A DNA stretch of 64,000 bases from Achromobacter sp. UMC71 (GTDB lineage Bacteria; Pseudomonadota; Gammaproteobacteria; Burkholderiales; Burkholderiaceae_B): positions 1 through 64,000 of the forward strand of contig NZ_LZZT01000049.1 of NCBI RefSeq assembly GCF_014170305.1, written 5' to 3'. Below the pieces are notes generated by a model that was given only the letters and a program-made list of their open reading frames with translations, was not told the origin of the DNA and searched no databases. The position numbers were made by a program, and so were the translations under genes. This document shows, piece after piece, positions 34,724 to 42,435 of this stretch (the stretch's first letter is position 1; every line of letters starts with the position of its first letter).

Positions 34724-35674
34724 ATGCCTCCCAGTCCCACCCCGCCGGCCACCGCCACGTTGCTGGACGTCGCTTTCGAACCCGCCCGGCGCGAACTGCT
34801 GTGCCTGCTGGAACGCATGACCGGCACGCTGGAGGGATCGCTGGACACGCCCATCGAAGGCCTGTTCCTGCACCGCATCTCGCAACCCACCGGCCCCAAG
34901 CCCGCCCTGCAGAAAGCAGCGCTGGCCGTGATCGCGCAGGGCTCCAAGCGCCTGCTGATCGGTGACGAATCCTACGAGTACGACCCGTTCCACTACCTGA
35001 TCTCGTCGGTGGACCTGCCGGTGGTGGCCAAGGTGTCGGTGGCCAGCCCCACCTTGCCGTATCTGGGCCTGCGGCTGGACCTGAATCCAGAGGAGATCTC
35101 CGCGCTGATCAGCGACGAGAACCTGCCGCCGCTGTTGCCGGCCGAGGCCTCGCGCGCCATGTGCGTCAATCCGCTGGGCGGCACGCTGCTGGACGTGATG
35201 CTGCGCCTGCTGCGCTTGCTGGACTCGCCGCGCGACATCCCGATCCTGGCGCCCATGGTCAAGCGCGAGCTGCTGTACCGCCTGCTGATGAACGGCCAGG
35301 GCGTGGTGCTGCGCCAGACCGTGCTGCAGGACAGCCAGCTCAACCGCGTGGCCAAGGCCATCCGCATCCTGCGCGATAACTACGCCCAGCCGCTGCGGGT
35401 CGAGGAAATTGCCCGCGACGTGCACATGAGCGTGTCGTCGCTGCACCATCATTTCAAGCAGGCCACCGCGATGAGCCCGCTGCAATACCAGAAACACCTG
35501 CGCCTGCAGGAAGCACGCCGGCTGATGCTGACTGACGACGCCGGAGTGGCCCTGGCCGCGCACGCCGTGGGCTATGAGAGTTCATCGCAGTTCAGCCGCG
35601 AATACAGCCGCCTGTTCGGCACCCCGCCCCTGCGCGACAAGCAACGCTGGAAGGACGAGGCGCTTGCTGCCTGA
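34724..35674 (+). CDS. AraC-family regulator, YqhC-like
   Basis: A 316-residue regulator with an AraC_N-type N-terminal domain (about 15-190; IEGLFLHRISQPTGPKPALQKAALAVIAQGSKRLLIGDESYEYDPFHYLISSVDLPV is characteristic of the YqhC group) and a C-terminal AraC double helix-turn-helix (VEEIARDVHMSVSSLHHHFKQATAMSPLQYQKHLRLQEARRLM and AAHAVGYESSSQFSREYSRLFGTPP). GGAG precedes ATG 34724; an upstream in-frame ATG is less likely. It probably controls the divergent aldo/keto reductase. Confidence 0.88.
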   Translation: MPPSPTPPATATLLDVAFEPARRELLCLLERMTGTLEGSLDTPIEGLFLHRISQPTGPKPALQKAALAVIAQGSKRLLIGDESYEYDPFHYLISSVDLPVVAKVSVASPTLPYLGLRLDLNPEEISALISDENLPPLLPAEASRAMCVNPLGGTLLDVMLRLLRLLDSPRDIPILAPMVKRELLYRLLMNGQGVVLRQTVLQDSQLNRVAKAIRILRDNYAQPLRVEEIARDVHMSVSSLHHHFKQATAMSPLQYQKHLRLQEARRLMLTDDAGVALAAHAVGYESSSQFSREYSRLFGTPPLRDKQRWKDEALAA

Positions 35675-35691
35675 TCCTCGGCAAGCGCCCC

Positions 35692-36510
35692 CTAGTCCGT
35701 GACCGCGATCCGCATGCCGGGCAAGGCCAGCCCGTCGATCGCGGTGTTCCACACCTGTCCGGCATGGACCGGATAGGCCATCGTCAGCGTGCCGGTCGTG
35801 ACCAGCTCGCCCGCCTGGATCGCTTCGTCGGCGGGCCGGTCGGCCAGCGTTATCAGCAGATGGGCCATGGCCTGCAGCGGGCCGCCCAGCGCGTTGGCGC
35901 CGGTACCCGTTTCACGCAGCGCGCCATCGCAGGACAGCGTCACCCGGCACGCTGCCAACTGCTCGATCACATCGGGCCCCAGTTCGGCCGGCGTCTTGCC
36001 CGGCCCCACGAACAGCGCAGCGTGCAAAGCGTTGTCGGCCACCGTGTCGGCCGCCTGGAACCGCCAGGCGGGGTAATGCGACTGCACGATCTCGACGCCA
36101 TGCGCGATCCAGTCCACGCAGGCCAGGATCCGCTCCAGGTCTTGCGTGGCCGGCGGCGCGGTATGGAAATGCAGCACGATCTCCGGTTCGATCCGGGGCT
36201 CGGCGCAAGCGCCGGCCGGGCAGCGCAGCTCGCCGCCGTCGTCCAGGGTCAGCGTGTGCTGGTAGACCCGCCCCCAGACGGGTGACGACACGCCCAGCGC
36301 GGCCCACATGGCCGCGTTGGTAAAGCCGATCTTGCGCCCCGCCAATTGCGCGCCGCCGTCCGTCCGCAGACGGTGGATGCGTCCCGCCACCTCGTAGGCC
36401 GCCGCCAGGGAGAAGCCCGGGTGACGCGCCGTCAACGGCGCGATCGATGCCGCGCCGTCCTGCGCGGCCATGACCTCGCGCGCCATGCCCTCCAGATCCA
36501 GAACCGTCAT
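35692..36510 (-). CDS. 2-keto-4-pentenoate hydratase family protein
   Basis: A 272-residue member of the FAH superfamily (MhpD/HpaH/DmpE-type hydratases or DmpH-type decarboxylases of aromatic meta-cleavage pathways). Seen are QLAGRKIGFTNAAMWAALGVSSPVWGRVY, the metal ligands in EPRIEPEIVLHF (Glu-x-Glu), and ANALGGPLQAMAHLLITLA. GGAGG lies 7 bases before ATG 36510. No other ring-cleavage genes are adjacent, so its pathway is unclear. It is divergent from a LysR gene. Confidence 0.85.
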   Translation of the reverse strand: MTVLDLEGMAREVMAAQDGAASIAPLTARHPGFSLAAAYEVAGRIHRLRTDGGAQLAGRKIGFTNAAMWAALGVSSPVWGRVYQHTLTLDDGGELRCPAGACAEPRIEPEIVLHFHTAPPATQDLERILACVDWIAHGVEIVQSHYPAWRFQAADTVADNALHAALFVGPGKTPAELGPDVIEQLAACRVTLSCDGALRETGTGANALGGPLQAMAHLLITLADRPADEAIQAGELVTTGTLTMAYPVHAGQVWNTAIDGLALPGMRIAVTD

Positions 36511-36610
36511 GTCGCGCCTCCGCGCCGTCCCGTCGATATCCCACTGTAGATCAGAATCGGCGATATGCTTGGACCTCGATCTCCCCCACCGCGAATCCCG
36601 ACACGTCCCC

Positions 36611-37579
36611 ATGCAAGACCTGAATGACCTCTATTACTTCGTGCAGGTGGTGCGCGGCGGCGGCTTCGCGCCGGCCGGGCGCGCCCTGGGCATTCCAAAA
36701 TCGCGCCTCAGCCGTCGTATCGCCCTGCTCGAAGAACGGCTGGGTGTGCGGCTGATCCAGCGCTCGACCCGCAGCTTCGCGGTGACCGAGCTGGGCCAGG
36801 AATACTTCGACCAATGCCTGTCCATGCTGGCGGGCGCCGAAGCCGCCCAGGACGTCATCGACCGCACCCATGCCGAGCCCCAGGGCACGATCCGCATGAG
36901 CGCGCCGCCGGCGCTGATCTACTACTTCCTGGGCGACGTAGTGGCCCGGTTCATGGAAAAGTGCCCGAAAGTGCACGTGTACCTGAAGAGCTTCAGCCGT
37001 CCCGTCGACGTGCTGCGCGAAGGTTACGACCTGGCCGTGCGGGTGCGCTTCGGCCCCATCGAAAGCAGCGACCTGGTCATGAAACACCTGGGCCTGGGGT
37101 GCCAATGCCTGGCCGCCAGCCCGGCGCTGGCGCGCCAGGCGGGCCGCCTGGGCGATCCCGAGCGCCTCAGCCAGATGCCGACGCTGGCGCTGGGCGTCGA
37201 GCAGCGCGATTGCCAGTGGCAGTTGCAGGGCGCGGATGGCGCCCGTCTGGCCGTGCCGTTCACCCCGCGCCTGGTCACCGACGACATGCTGGCCCTGAAG
37301 CAGGCCGCCCTGCGCGGGGTGGGCGTGGTGTCCCTGCCGCTGCTGATGATCCACGAGGAGCTGGACACCGGGCGTCTGGTGAACGTGGGTGGCGCCTGGC
37401 AGCCCGAACCCGGCAACGTGCACGCGGTGTTCCCGTCGCGCCGGGGCCTGTTGCCGGCCGTGCGCGAACTGCTGGATTTCATGTCCCAGGAATACCAGCG
37501 CGTCGCCGAACTGGAAGCTACGGCGCAGCGCCGCCATGGGCTACTTATCCATACGCCGCCCCAACTGTCCGACATATAG
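36611..37579 (+). CDS. LysR-family regulator
   Basis: A 322-residue LysR protein opening QDLNDLYYFVQVVRGGGFAPAGRALGIPKSRLSRRIALLEERLGVRLIQRSTR (winged helix-turn-helix, 1-60) with an effector domain from about 90 to 295. The RLSRRIALLEERLGVRL(I/L)QR style is that of the DsdC/AaeR-like group. It sits between the divergent hydratase gene and the downstream YcaC-type hydrolase gene 126 bases away. Either could be its target; LysR plus isochorismatase-like pairs are common. Confidence 0.86.
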   Translation: MQDLNDLYYFVQVVRGGGFAPAGRALGIPKSRLSRRIALLEERLGVRLIQRSTRSFAVTELGQEYFDQCLSMLAGAEAAQDVIDRTHAEPQGTIRMSAPPALIYYFLGDVVARFMEKCPKVHVYLKSFSRPVDVLREGYDLAVRVRFGPIESSDLVMKHLGLGCQCLAASPALARQAGRLGDPERLSQMPTLALGVEQRDCQWQLQGADGARLAVPFTPRLVTDDMLALKQAALRGVGVVSLPLLMIHEELDTGRLVNVGGAWQPEPGNVHAVFPSRRGLLPAVRELLDFMSQEYQRVAELEATAQRRHGLLIHTPPQLSDI

Positions 37580-37705
37580 AACACTGAAGACAGCTTTAAC
37601 GTACTACCGGCACATTCACCTTGTATTTAGGATGACGGCTATCCACTCAAGTTTCTGACCCCGGCGCGGCCACCGGCCCCGCCCACCGAGCAAACGGAGC
37701 AAGCC

Positions 37706-38329
37706 ATGACCAAACCCTATGTGAAGCTGGACAAGAACGAAGCCGCGGTGCTGCTGGTTGACCATCAAGCGGGACTACTTTCCCTGGTGCGCGATTTCCA
37801 GCCCGACCAGTTCAAGAACAACGTGCTGGCCCTGGCCGACCTGGCCGCCTACTTCAAACTGCCCACCATCCTGACCACCAGTTTCGAAGACGGCCCTAAC
37901 GGCCCCCTGGTGCAGGAACTGAAAGACAAATTCCCCAAGGCGCCCTACATTGCCCGCCCCGGCAACATCAACGCCTGGGACAACGAAGACTTCGTCAAGG
38001 CCGTCAAGGCCACCGGCAAGAAGCAGCTGATCATCGCTGGCGTGGTCACCGAAGTGTGCGTGGCCTTTCCTGCGCTGTCGGCGCTGGAAGAAGGCTTTGA
38101 CGTCTTCGTCGTGACGGACGCCTCGGGCACCTTCAACGAAGTAACCCGCAACGCCGCCTGGAGCCGCATGGAGCAGGCCGGCGCGCAACTGATGTCGTGG
38201 TTCGGCGTCGCGTGCGAGCTGCATCGCGACTGGCGCAACGACATCGAGGGGCTGGGCACGCTGTTCGCCAACCACATCCCCGACTACCGCAACCTGATGG
38301 CGTCCTACTCCGCCAACAAGGCCAAGTAA
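37706..38329 (+). CDS. Isochorismatase-family hydrolase, YcaC-like
   Basis: A 207-residue cysteine hydrolase. It shows the catalytic Asp in AVLLVDHQAGL, the cis-peptide-Cys motif IAGVVTEVCVAFPALSALEEGFDVFVVTDASGTF with the nucleophile Cys, and PYIARPGNINAWDNEDFVKAV typical of YcaC. YcaC proteins form large octameric rings; the physiological substrate is not known. GGAG precedes the start. Confidence 0.9.
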   Translation: MTKPYVKLDKNEAAVLLVDHQAGLLSLVRDFQPDQFKNNVLALADLAAYFKLPTILTTSFEDGPNGPLVQELKDKFPKAPYIARPGNINAWDNEDFVKAVKATGKKQLIIAGVVTEVCVAFPALSALEEGFDVFVVTDASGTFNEVTRNAAWSRMEQAGAQLMSWFGVACELHRDWRNDIEGLGTLFANHIPDYRNLMASYSANKAK

Positions 38330-38341
38330 GCCGGCCCCGGC

Positions 38342-38368
38342 GCCGGGGCAAAAAATAATTGCCCCGGC
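38342..38368. terminator. Hairpin between convergent genes
   Basis: GCCGGGGCAA (38342-38351) pairs with TTGCCCCGGC (38359-38368) across a 7-base AT loop. It lies between the convergent YcaC-like and sterol-desaturase-like genes and could end transcription from both sides, though T-tracts are short. Confidence 0.5.
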
Positions 38369-38434
38369 CTGCATCCAATGGCGGCTCCCGCGTGTAGTAC
38401 CTGCAAGTAACCCGGCGCTGTCACGCCGGCCGGC

Positions 38435-39580
38435 CTACTTCTTGCGGAAAGGGTAGGCCTGCTGCGACAGGAACGTGCCCGGCATGTCGTTGTCCAGGAT
38501 GCCGTAGTTTTCCGGCAGGCGGTTGCCAGCGCCGCGCACCGCGGTGCCGAACAGGTAATCGATGAACGACAGGTGGGCGGCGTAGTTCTTGTCGATGGCT
38601 TCCGTGTCGGACGAGTGATGCCAGTGGTGGAAGTCCGGCGTCACGATCACGTAGCGCAGCCAGCCCCAGGGCAGCTTGACGTTGGAATGGATCAGCACCG
38701 CCTGGAAGCCCACGATGATGATGTAGGCGTCCAGCACCGGCTTGGAAAAGCCCAGTGCGAACAGCACGCCCAGCACCGCCACCCGCGTGATCAGCAATTC
38801 AACGATGTGCAGGCGCGAACCGGCCAGCCAGTCCAGGGTGCGGGTACTGTGGTGCACCGCGTGGATGCGCCACAGGAACGGGACCTCGTGATACGCCCGA
38901 TGCGCGGCGTACTGCACCAGGTCGGCCACCAGCACGGCCATGAACAATTCAGCCAGGTACGGCAGCGACTGGATGGCGTGCTGCAGCGGTTCGTAGGCCG
39001 CCCACGAGAACAGTCGGTGCACGAAGAAGTTGATGCACAGCAGCACCGCGCCCACCGACAGGTGATTGAACAGGAAGTGCTTCATGTCCACCTGCCATTC
39101 GCCGCGGAACACCGGTTGCCCCGGGTACAGCGGGAACAGCTTTTCGAAGATGATGAACACGGTGCTGGAAGCCAGCAGGTCCAGGATGAACCAGTCCAGC
39201 CCCAGGTAGGGATGATTGCCGGTATTGGTCGAAGTCACCACGACCTGGCTGCCGCCCGCCGCCACCGCGCCGCACACCAGCACGAAGGCCGTGATGTTCA
39301 GCCAGCGTTGGCGGCCGAAGACAATGTTGGTCAGCGCGATGGTGCCGGATACGAGCAAGGCACCGAACAGCAGCGCGCGCATCGCTTCCACCGAATAGAA
39401 GCTGCGCAGTTCGGGCGTCGTCAGATACGCCGGGAAGTGAAACGCCAGTACCCCCAGCACGGACAGGATCGCCAGGAACAACGCGATCACGCCGGTAATC
39501 ATGCCGGTGCCTGGATGGATGCGTCCGTCTTGTTTGAACAAATCCAGGACCTGACGGTAGATGGGCGCGCGCTGATTCAT
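38435..39580 (-). CDS. Sterol desaturase/fatty acid hydroxylase family membrane protein
   Basis: A 381-residue integral membrane protein with several spans and the di-iron histidine motifs of this family: HRAYHEVPFLWRIHAVHHS (HxxxH and HxxHH) and FHHWHHSS (HHxHH). It is thus a likely non-haem di-iron hydroxylase or desaturase acting on lipids in the inner membrane. MNQRAPIYRQVLDLF is used as the start; an ATG 66 bases upstream would add unconserved residues. No substrate clue comes from the neighbours. Confidence 0.85.
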   Translation of the reverse strand: MNQRAPIYRQVLDLFKQDGRIHPGTGMITGVIALFLAILSVLGVLAFHFPAYLTTPELRSFYSVEAMRALLFGALLVSGTIALTNIVFGRQRWLNITAFVLVCGAVAAGGSQVVVTSTNTGNHPYLGLDWFILDLLASSTVFIIFEKLFPLYPGQPVFRGEWQVDMKHFLFNHLSVGAVLLCINFFVHRLFSWAAYEPLQHAIQSLPYLAELFMAVLVADLVQYAAHRAYHEVPFLWRIHAVHHSTRTLDWLAGSRLHIVELLITRVAVLGVLFALGFSKPVLDAYIIIVGFQAVLIHSNVKLPWGWLRYVIVTPDFHHWHHSSDTEAIDKNYAAHLSFIDYLFGTAVRGAGNRLPENYGILDNDMPGTFLSQQAYPFRKK

Positions 39581-39842
39581 TTCACTTTTATGGCAGACCA
39601 CGGGGAAGCGAGTGTATGCCCCGGCCTCGCCAGGCCATGTAAACAAACGTGAGCAGATAAAACCGAGCTGCTACAAGCCGCGCCAGGCCTTGCGCCGGGT
39701 CAAATCCGGCGCGGCGACTGCGGCCGTCCCAGGTTGACTTTGACGGGCCATTGGGATGTCATGGACCTGACAGCTCATTTCGGGCCGGCCTGCCGGCCCC
39801 AGCGCGCAGTTCCCTTCCAACCGGATCAAGCAAGAGGCCGTC

Positions 39843-40067
39843 ATGTTCCCTGAGTATCGCCAACTGATTACCCAACTGAAAGCCGAAAACGGACACTTCT
39901 CGGCCCTGTTCCAGCGCCATAACGACCTGGACCAGGAAATCAAGAACATGGAGGCCGGCATCGTGCCCGCCTCGGACACCAGCGTCGAAGTCCTGAAAAA
40001 AGAAAAACTGCTGCTCAAGGACAAGCTATACAACCTGCTGCGCGCGGCGGACCAGAAGCCCGCCTAG
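39843..40067 (+). CDS. DUF465 (YdcH-type) small protein
   Basis: A 74-residue, highly charged helical protein with the DUF465 pattern MFPEYRQLITQLKAENGHFSALFQRHNDLDQEIKNMEAG...VEVLKKEKLLLKDKLYNLLR. It is a small cytoplasmic coiled-coil protein of unknown function, common in proteobacteria. It is followed by its own terminator. Confidence 0.92.
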   Translation: MFPEYRQLITQLKAENGHFSALFQRHNDLDQEIKNMEAGIVPASDTSVEVLKKEKLLLKDKLYNLLRAADQKPA

Positions 40068-40100
40068 GCCGACGCGCCCAATCTGCCCCGCCATGCCATC

Positions 40101-40128
40101 AGGGCGCCGGTTATGCGGCGCCCTTTTT
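40101..40128 (+). terminator. Terminator of the DUF465 gene
   Basis: GGGCGCCG (40102-40109) pairs with CGGCGCCC (40116-40123) across GTTATG, followed by TTTTT. This is a good rho-independent terminator about 35 bases after the stop. Confidence 0.85.
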
Positions 40129-40212
40129 GCCGCCCGCTTGCTGACAATTTGCTGAACGAATAGAATCCCCATGTCCGGCCCATTGCCGGAGGCGTAAGCA
40201 AGGTGGTGCAAG

Positions 40213-40464
40213 GTGCATGACAGAGATTTCAAGGCCGGCGAAGCCGTGTCGCCGGTAACCGGCTGGGCCATGCTGCCCCTGGTCGAACACGACTCCCTGC
40301 TGTTCCGGCTGGATTTCCTGCCCGATCCCACCCCGTCGGCCTCTGAGCAAAGCGCCCGCGGCCGCGTCTACGCCATGACGTCCGAACAATTACAGCTGCT
40401 GCTCGATTCGCTGCAGGCCCAGCTGCACAAGCTGCAACCCGCCGGAACCGGCCCGCGGCACTGA
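40213..40464 (+). CDS. Small BssS-like protein
   Basis: An 83-residue protein (GTG start, with AAGG close upstream). Its pattern, PVTGWAMLPLVEHDSLLFRLDFLPD...RVYAMTSEQLQLLLDSLQAQLHKLQ, resembles BssS/YceP of enterobacteria in length and in the positions of the Gly-Trp, Arg-Leu and C-terminal helix. BssS affects biofilm formation in E. coli. The match is by eye and weak, so the family call is tentative. It is alone between terminators, 107 bases before the LysE gene. Confidence 0.5.
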   Translation: MHDRDFKAGEAVSPVTGWAMLPLVEHDSLLFRLDFLPDPTPSASEQSARGRVYAMTSEQLQLLLDSLQAQLHKLQPAGTGPRH

Positions 40465-40490
40465 TCCATCCAAGCCCCCCGCATTCAGCA

Positions 40491-40528
40491 AATCTAAAGA
40501 TGGATTAGCATCTTTAGATTCTCTAATC
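40491..40528 (+). promoter_or_regulatory. Nested inverted repeats upstream of lysE-type gene
   Basis: A perfect 11-bp inverted repeat (AATCTAAAGAT-N8-ATCTTTAGATT, 40491-40520) overlaps a second dyad (GATTAG-N13-CTAATC, 40504-40528) whose left arm lies in the loop of the first. The position 45-80 bases before the exporter start suits a LysR-type (ArgP/LysG) operator or two competing RNA hairpins. Confidence 0.5.
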
Positions 40529-40571
40529 ACGCCACTACCGCTAGTCTGTCGCCCTTGCCTCAAGGTACGAC

Positions 40572-41174
40572 ATGACTCACGCTTTTCTCCCCGGTTTTCT
40601 TCTCAGCCTGAGCCTGATCCTGGCGATCGGCGCGCAGAACGCGTTCGTGCTGCGCCAAGGCCTGCGCCAGGAACACGTCCTGGCCGTCTGCCTGGTCTGC
40701 GCGGTGTCGGATGCGATTTTGATCGCGGCGGGGGTGGCCGGCTTCGGGCTGGCGTCCAATGCCCTGCCCTGGCTGGAACCCGTACTGCGCTACGGCGGCG
40801 CGCTGTTCCTGTTCGCCTACGCGGTGCGCAGTCTGCGGTCCGCCCTGCGCAACCACGGCAGCCTGACCCCGTCTTCGCGCCAGGCTGCCGGGCTGGGCGC
40901 CACACTGGCCACCTGTCTGGCCTTTACCTGGCTGAACCCGCACGTCTATCTGGACACCGTAGTGCTGCTCGGATCGATCTCCAGCCAATATGAAGGACAA
41001 AAGACCGCCTTCGCGCTGGGCGCGATGACGGCCTCGTTCGTCTTCTTTTTCACGCTGGGGTTCGGCGCCCGGCTGCTGCGGCCGGTATTCGCCAGCCAGA
41101 CCGCGTGGCGGGTGCTCGATGCGCTGGTCGGCGCCGCCATGCTGGCGATTGCGCTGAAACTGGTCTGGCCGTAG
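40572..41174 (+). CDS. LysE/ArgO-family amino acid exporter
   Basis: A 200-residue inner-membrane protein with about five to six spans and the LysE/ArgO signature GFLLSLSLILAIGAQNAFVLRQGLRQEHVLAVCLVCAVSDAILI and FTWLNPHVYLDTVVLLGSIS. ArgO and LysE export arginine, lysine or canavanine and are activated by a LysR-type protein (ArgP/LysG); none is adjacent here, but the upstream dyads could be its target. It converges with the AhpD-like gene. Confidence 0.92.
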   Translation: MTHAFLPGFLLSLSLILAIGAQNAFVLRQGLRQEHVLAVCLVCAVSDAILIAAGVAGFGLASNALPWLEPVLRYGGALFLFAYAVRSLRSALRNHGSLTPSSRQAAGLGATLATCLAFTWLNPHVYLDTVVLLGSISSQYEGQKTAFALGAMTASFVFFFTLGFGARLLRPVFASQTAWRVLDALVGAAMLAIALKLVWP

Positions 41175-41221
41175 CGCGCCAAGGCAGCGATATCCGGCGG
41201 GCCCACGCCGGGGCTGCGCCC

Positions 41222-41689
41222 TTACTGGACCTGCGCGGCCTTCTTGGCGGCGGCCGGCACATTGCGGAAGGTGACGCCCAGCCGGTTGAAGGCGTTCATC
41301 AACCCGATCGCATAGGTCAGGTCCGCCAGTTCCTTATCGTTGAATTCCGCGGCCGCCGCCCGGTAGTCGGCATCGGGCACGCCAGTTTCGGCCACCCGCG
41401 TCACGCATTCGGCCCAGGCCAGCGCGGCCTGCTCACGCGCGCTGAACACCGCGCCGCCTTCGCGCCATACGGGCACCAGCACCAGCTTGTCCACCGCCAC
41501 GCCCTGCTTGAGCAAGTCGCGCGAATGCATGTCGATGCAATAGGCGCAGCCGTTGATCTGGGACACGCGCAGATAGACGAGGTTGACCAGCGCCTCCGGC
41601 AGGCCGCAGTGGCGCAGATACGCGTGCACGGCGCCGAAAGCCTTATAGCCCTCGGGCGAGGCCTGGGCGTAGTCGATGCGATTGCTCAT
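41222..41689 (-). CDS. Carboxymuconolactone decarboxylase/AhpD-like protein
   Basis: A 155-residue alkylhydroperoxidase-like protein. The redox motif VSQINGCAYCIDMHSRDLLKQG has the CxxC and distal His of AhpD-type peroxidases, so antioxidant activity is more likely than lactone decarboxylation. MSNRIDYAQASPEGYKAFGAVHAYL is the usual start for this group; the 36-residue upstream extension of the frame is unconserved. Confidence 0.88.
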   Translation of the reverse strand: MSNRIDYAQASPEGYKAFGAVHAYLRHCGLPEALVNLVYLRVSQINGCAYCIDMHSRDLLKQGVAVDKLVLVPVWREGGAVFSAREQAALAWAECVTRVAETGVPDADYRAAAAEFNDKELADLTYAIGLMNAFNRLGVTFRNVPAAAKKAAQVQ

Positions 41690-41919
41690 GATGAGTCCTG
41701 ATGATTGGGATATCGAAGACGCCATGCTGCGCCCAACGGGCGATTTCCGGTAGATCCAAGAACCAGGTTGCGTGCTGGGCCATGATGCCCGGTGCACCGT
41801 AAACTAGGCAAGACCGCCAACCCGGTGGATCGGGCGGCCGATGAAGTCATCGCCGAATGCCGCAGCCTGATCGCGTCGGGCCTCTGGCAAGCAACCTTGT
41901 TATGACGCGAGGAGACACC

Positions 41920-42405
41920 GTGCCGTTACGCGCCCCGTTCATGAAGCCGCTATTGCTGCTTGCGCTTTGCGCCCTTGCAGGGGCCGCCCGCGCCAACTGC
42001 CCCTCTCCCGAGCAATGGACGCGCAGCTTCCAGCAGGCCCACGCCGATTTCTACAGGAACCCGGAGCGCCACGATCCGTCGCTGTACACCCCCGGTTTCG
42101 ATGCGGCCCTGCGCGGAGAATGGGCCTACGCCAAAGGCGAAGTGGGCCACCTGGACTATGACCCTTGGCTAGGCGCGCAAGATGGCGACATGGCCGCCTC
42201 CCCCGTCTTCGACGCCGAATCGGCGCCAGAGGGCACCGCCATCGTCGCGATGCGCTATCCGTTCGCCTTGGAGCCGGGAGGCCCGCAAGTCCAACAGACC
42301 GTGCACTTGATTCTCAAGCGTCAGGCGCCTCAATGCTGGCGGCTGGATGACTTCATCACGCCGCAGGGGGAATCATTGAGACGCCTGTATGCCACCGCGC
42401 CTTGA
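41920..42405 (+). CDS. Small exported protein of unknown function
   Basis: A 161-residue protein starting at GTG 41920 (GAGGAG 6 bases upstream). The signal peptide MKPLLLLALCALAGAARA is preceded by seven residues. The mature part, with PSPEQWTRSFQQAHADFYRNPERHDPSLYTPGFDAALRGEWAYAKGEVGHLDYDPWLGAQDGD and CWRLDDFITPQGESLRRLY, resembles the DUF3828-like secreted proteins, but I am not certain. It ends just before the left copy of the tRNA-derived direct repeat. Confidence 0.6.
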   Translation: MPLRAPFMKPLLLLALCALAGAARANCPSPEQWTRSFQQAHADFYRNPERHDPSLYTPGFDAALRGEWAYAKGEVGHLDYDPWLGAQDGDMAASPVFDAESAPEGTAIVAMRYPFALEPGGPQVQQTVHLILKRQAPQCWRLDDFITPQGESLRRLYATAP

Positions 42406-42406
42406 G

Positions 42407-42432
42407 ATGAGCTAACCCTTTGTCTTTACTGG
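42407..42432. repeat. Left copy of direct repeat derived from the tRNA-Pro 3' end (attachment-site-like)
   Basis: These 26 bases match 59004-59029 at 25 positions (the mismatch is C at 42424 versus T at 59021), in the same orientation. The right copy is the CCA end of tRNA-Pro plus one arm of its downstream terminator; this left copy has only that arm and no tRNA body. It lies between an exported-protein gene and the stop codon of the flavin monooxygenase gene. It is consistent with an att site of an island integrated at the tRNA, or with the scar of a rearrangement. Confidence 0.65.
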
Positions 42433-42435
42433 CGG

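Noticed and set aside
41792-41905. 38-codon plus-strand frame (GTG start) between the AhpD-like and exported-protein genes
   Set aside because: Its residues look protein-like (DRAADEVIAECRSLIASGLW) and might be a gene remnant, but it is too short to assign and has no clear ribosome-binding site.
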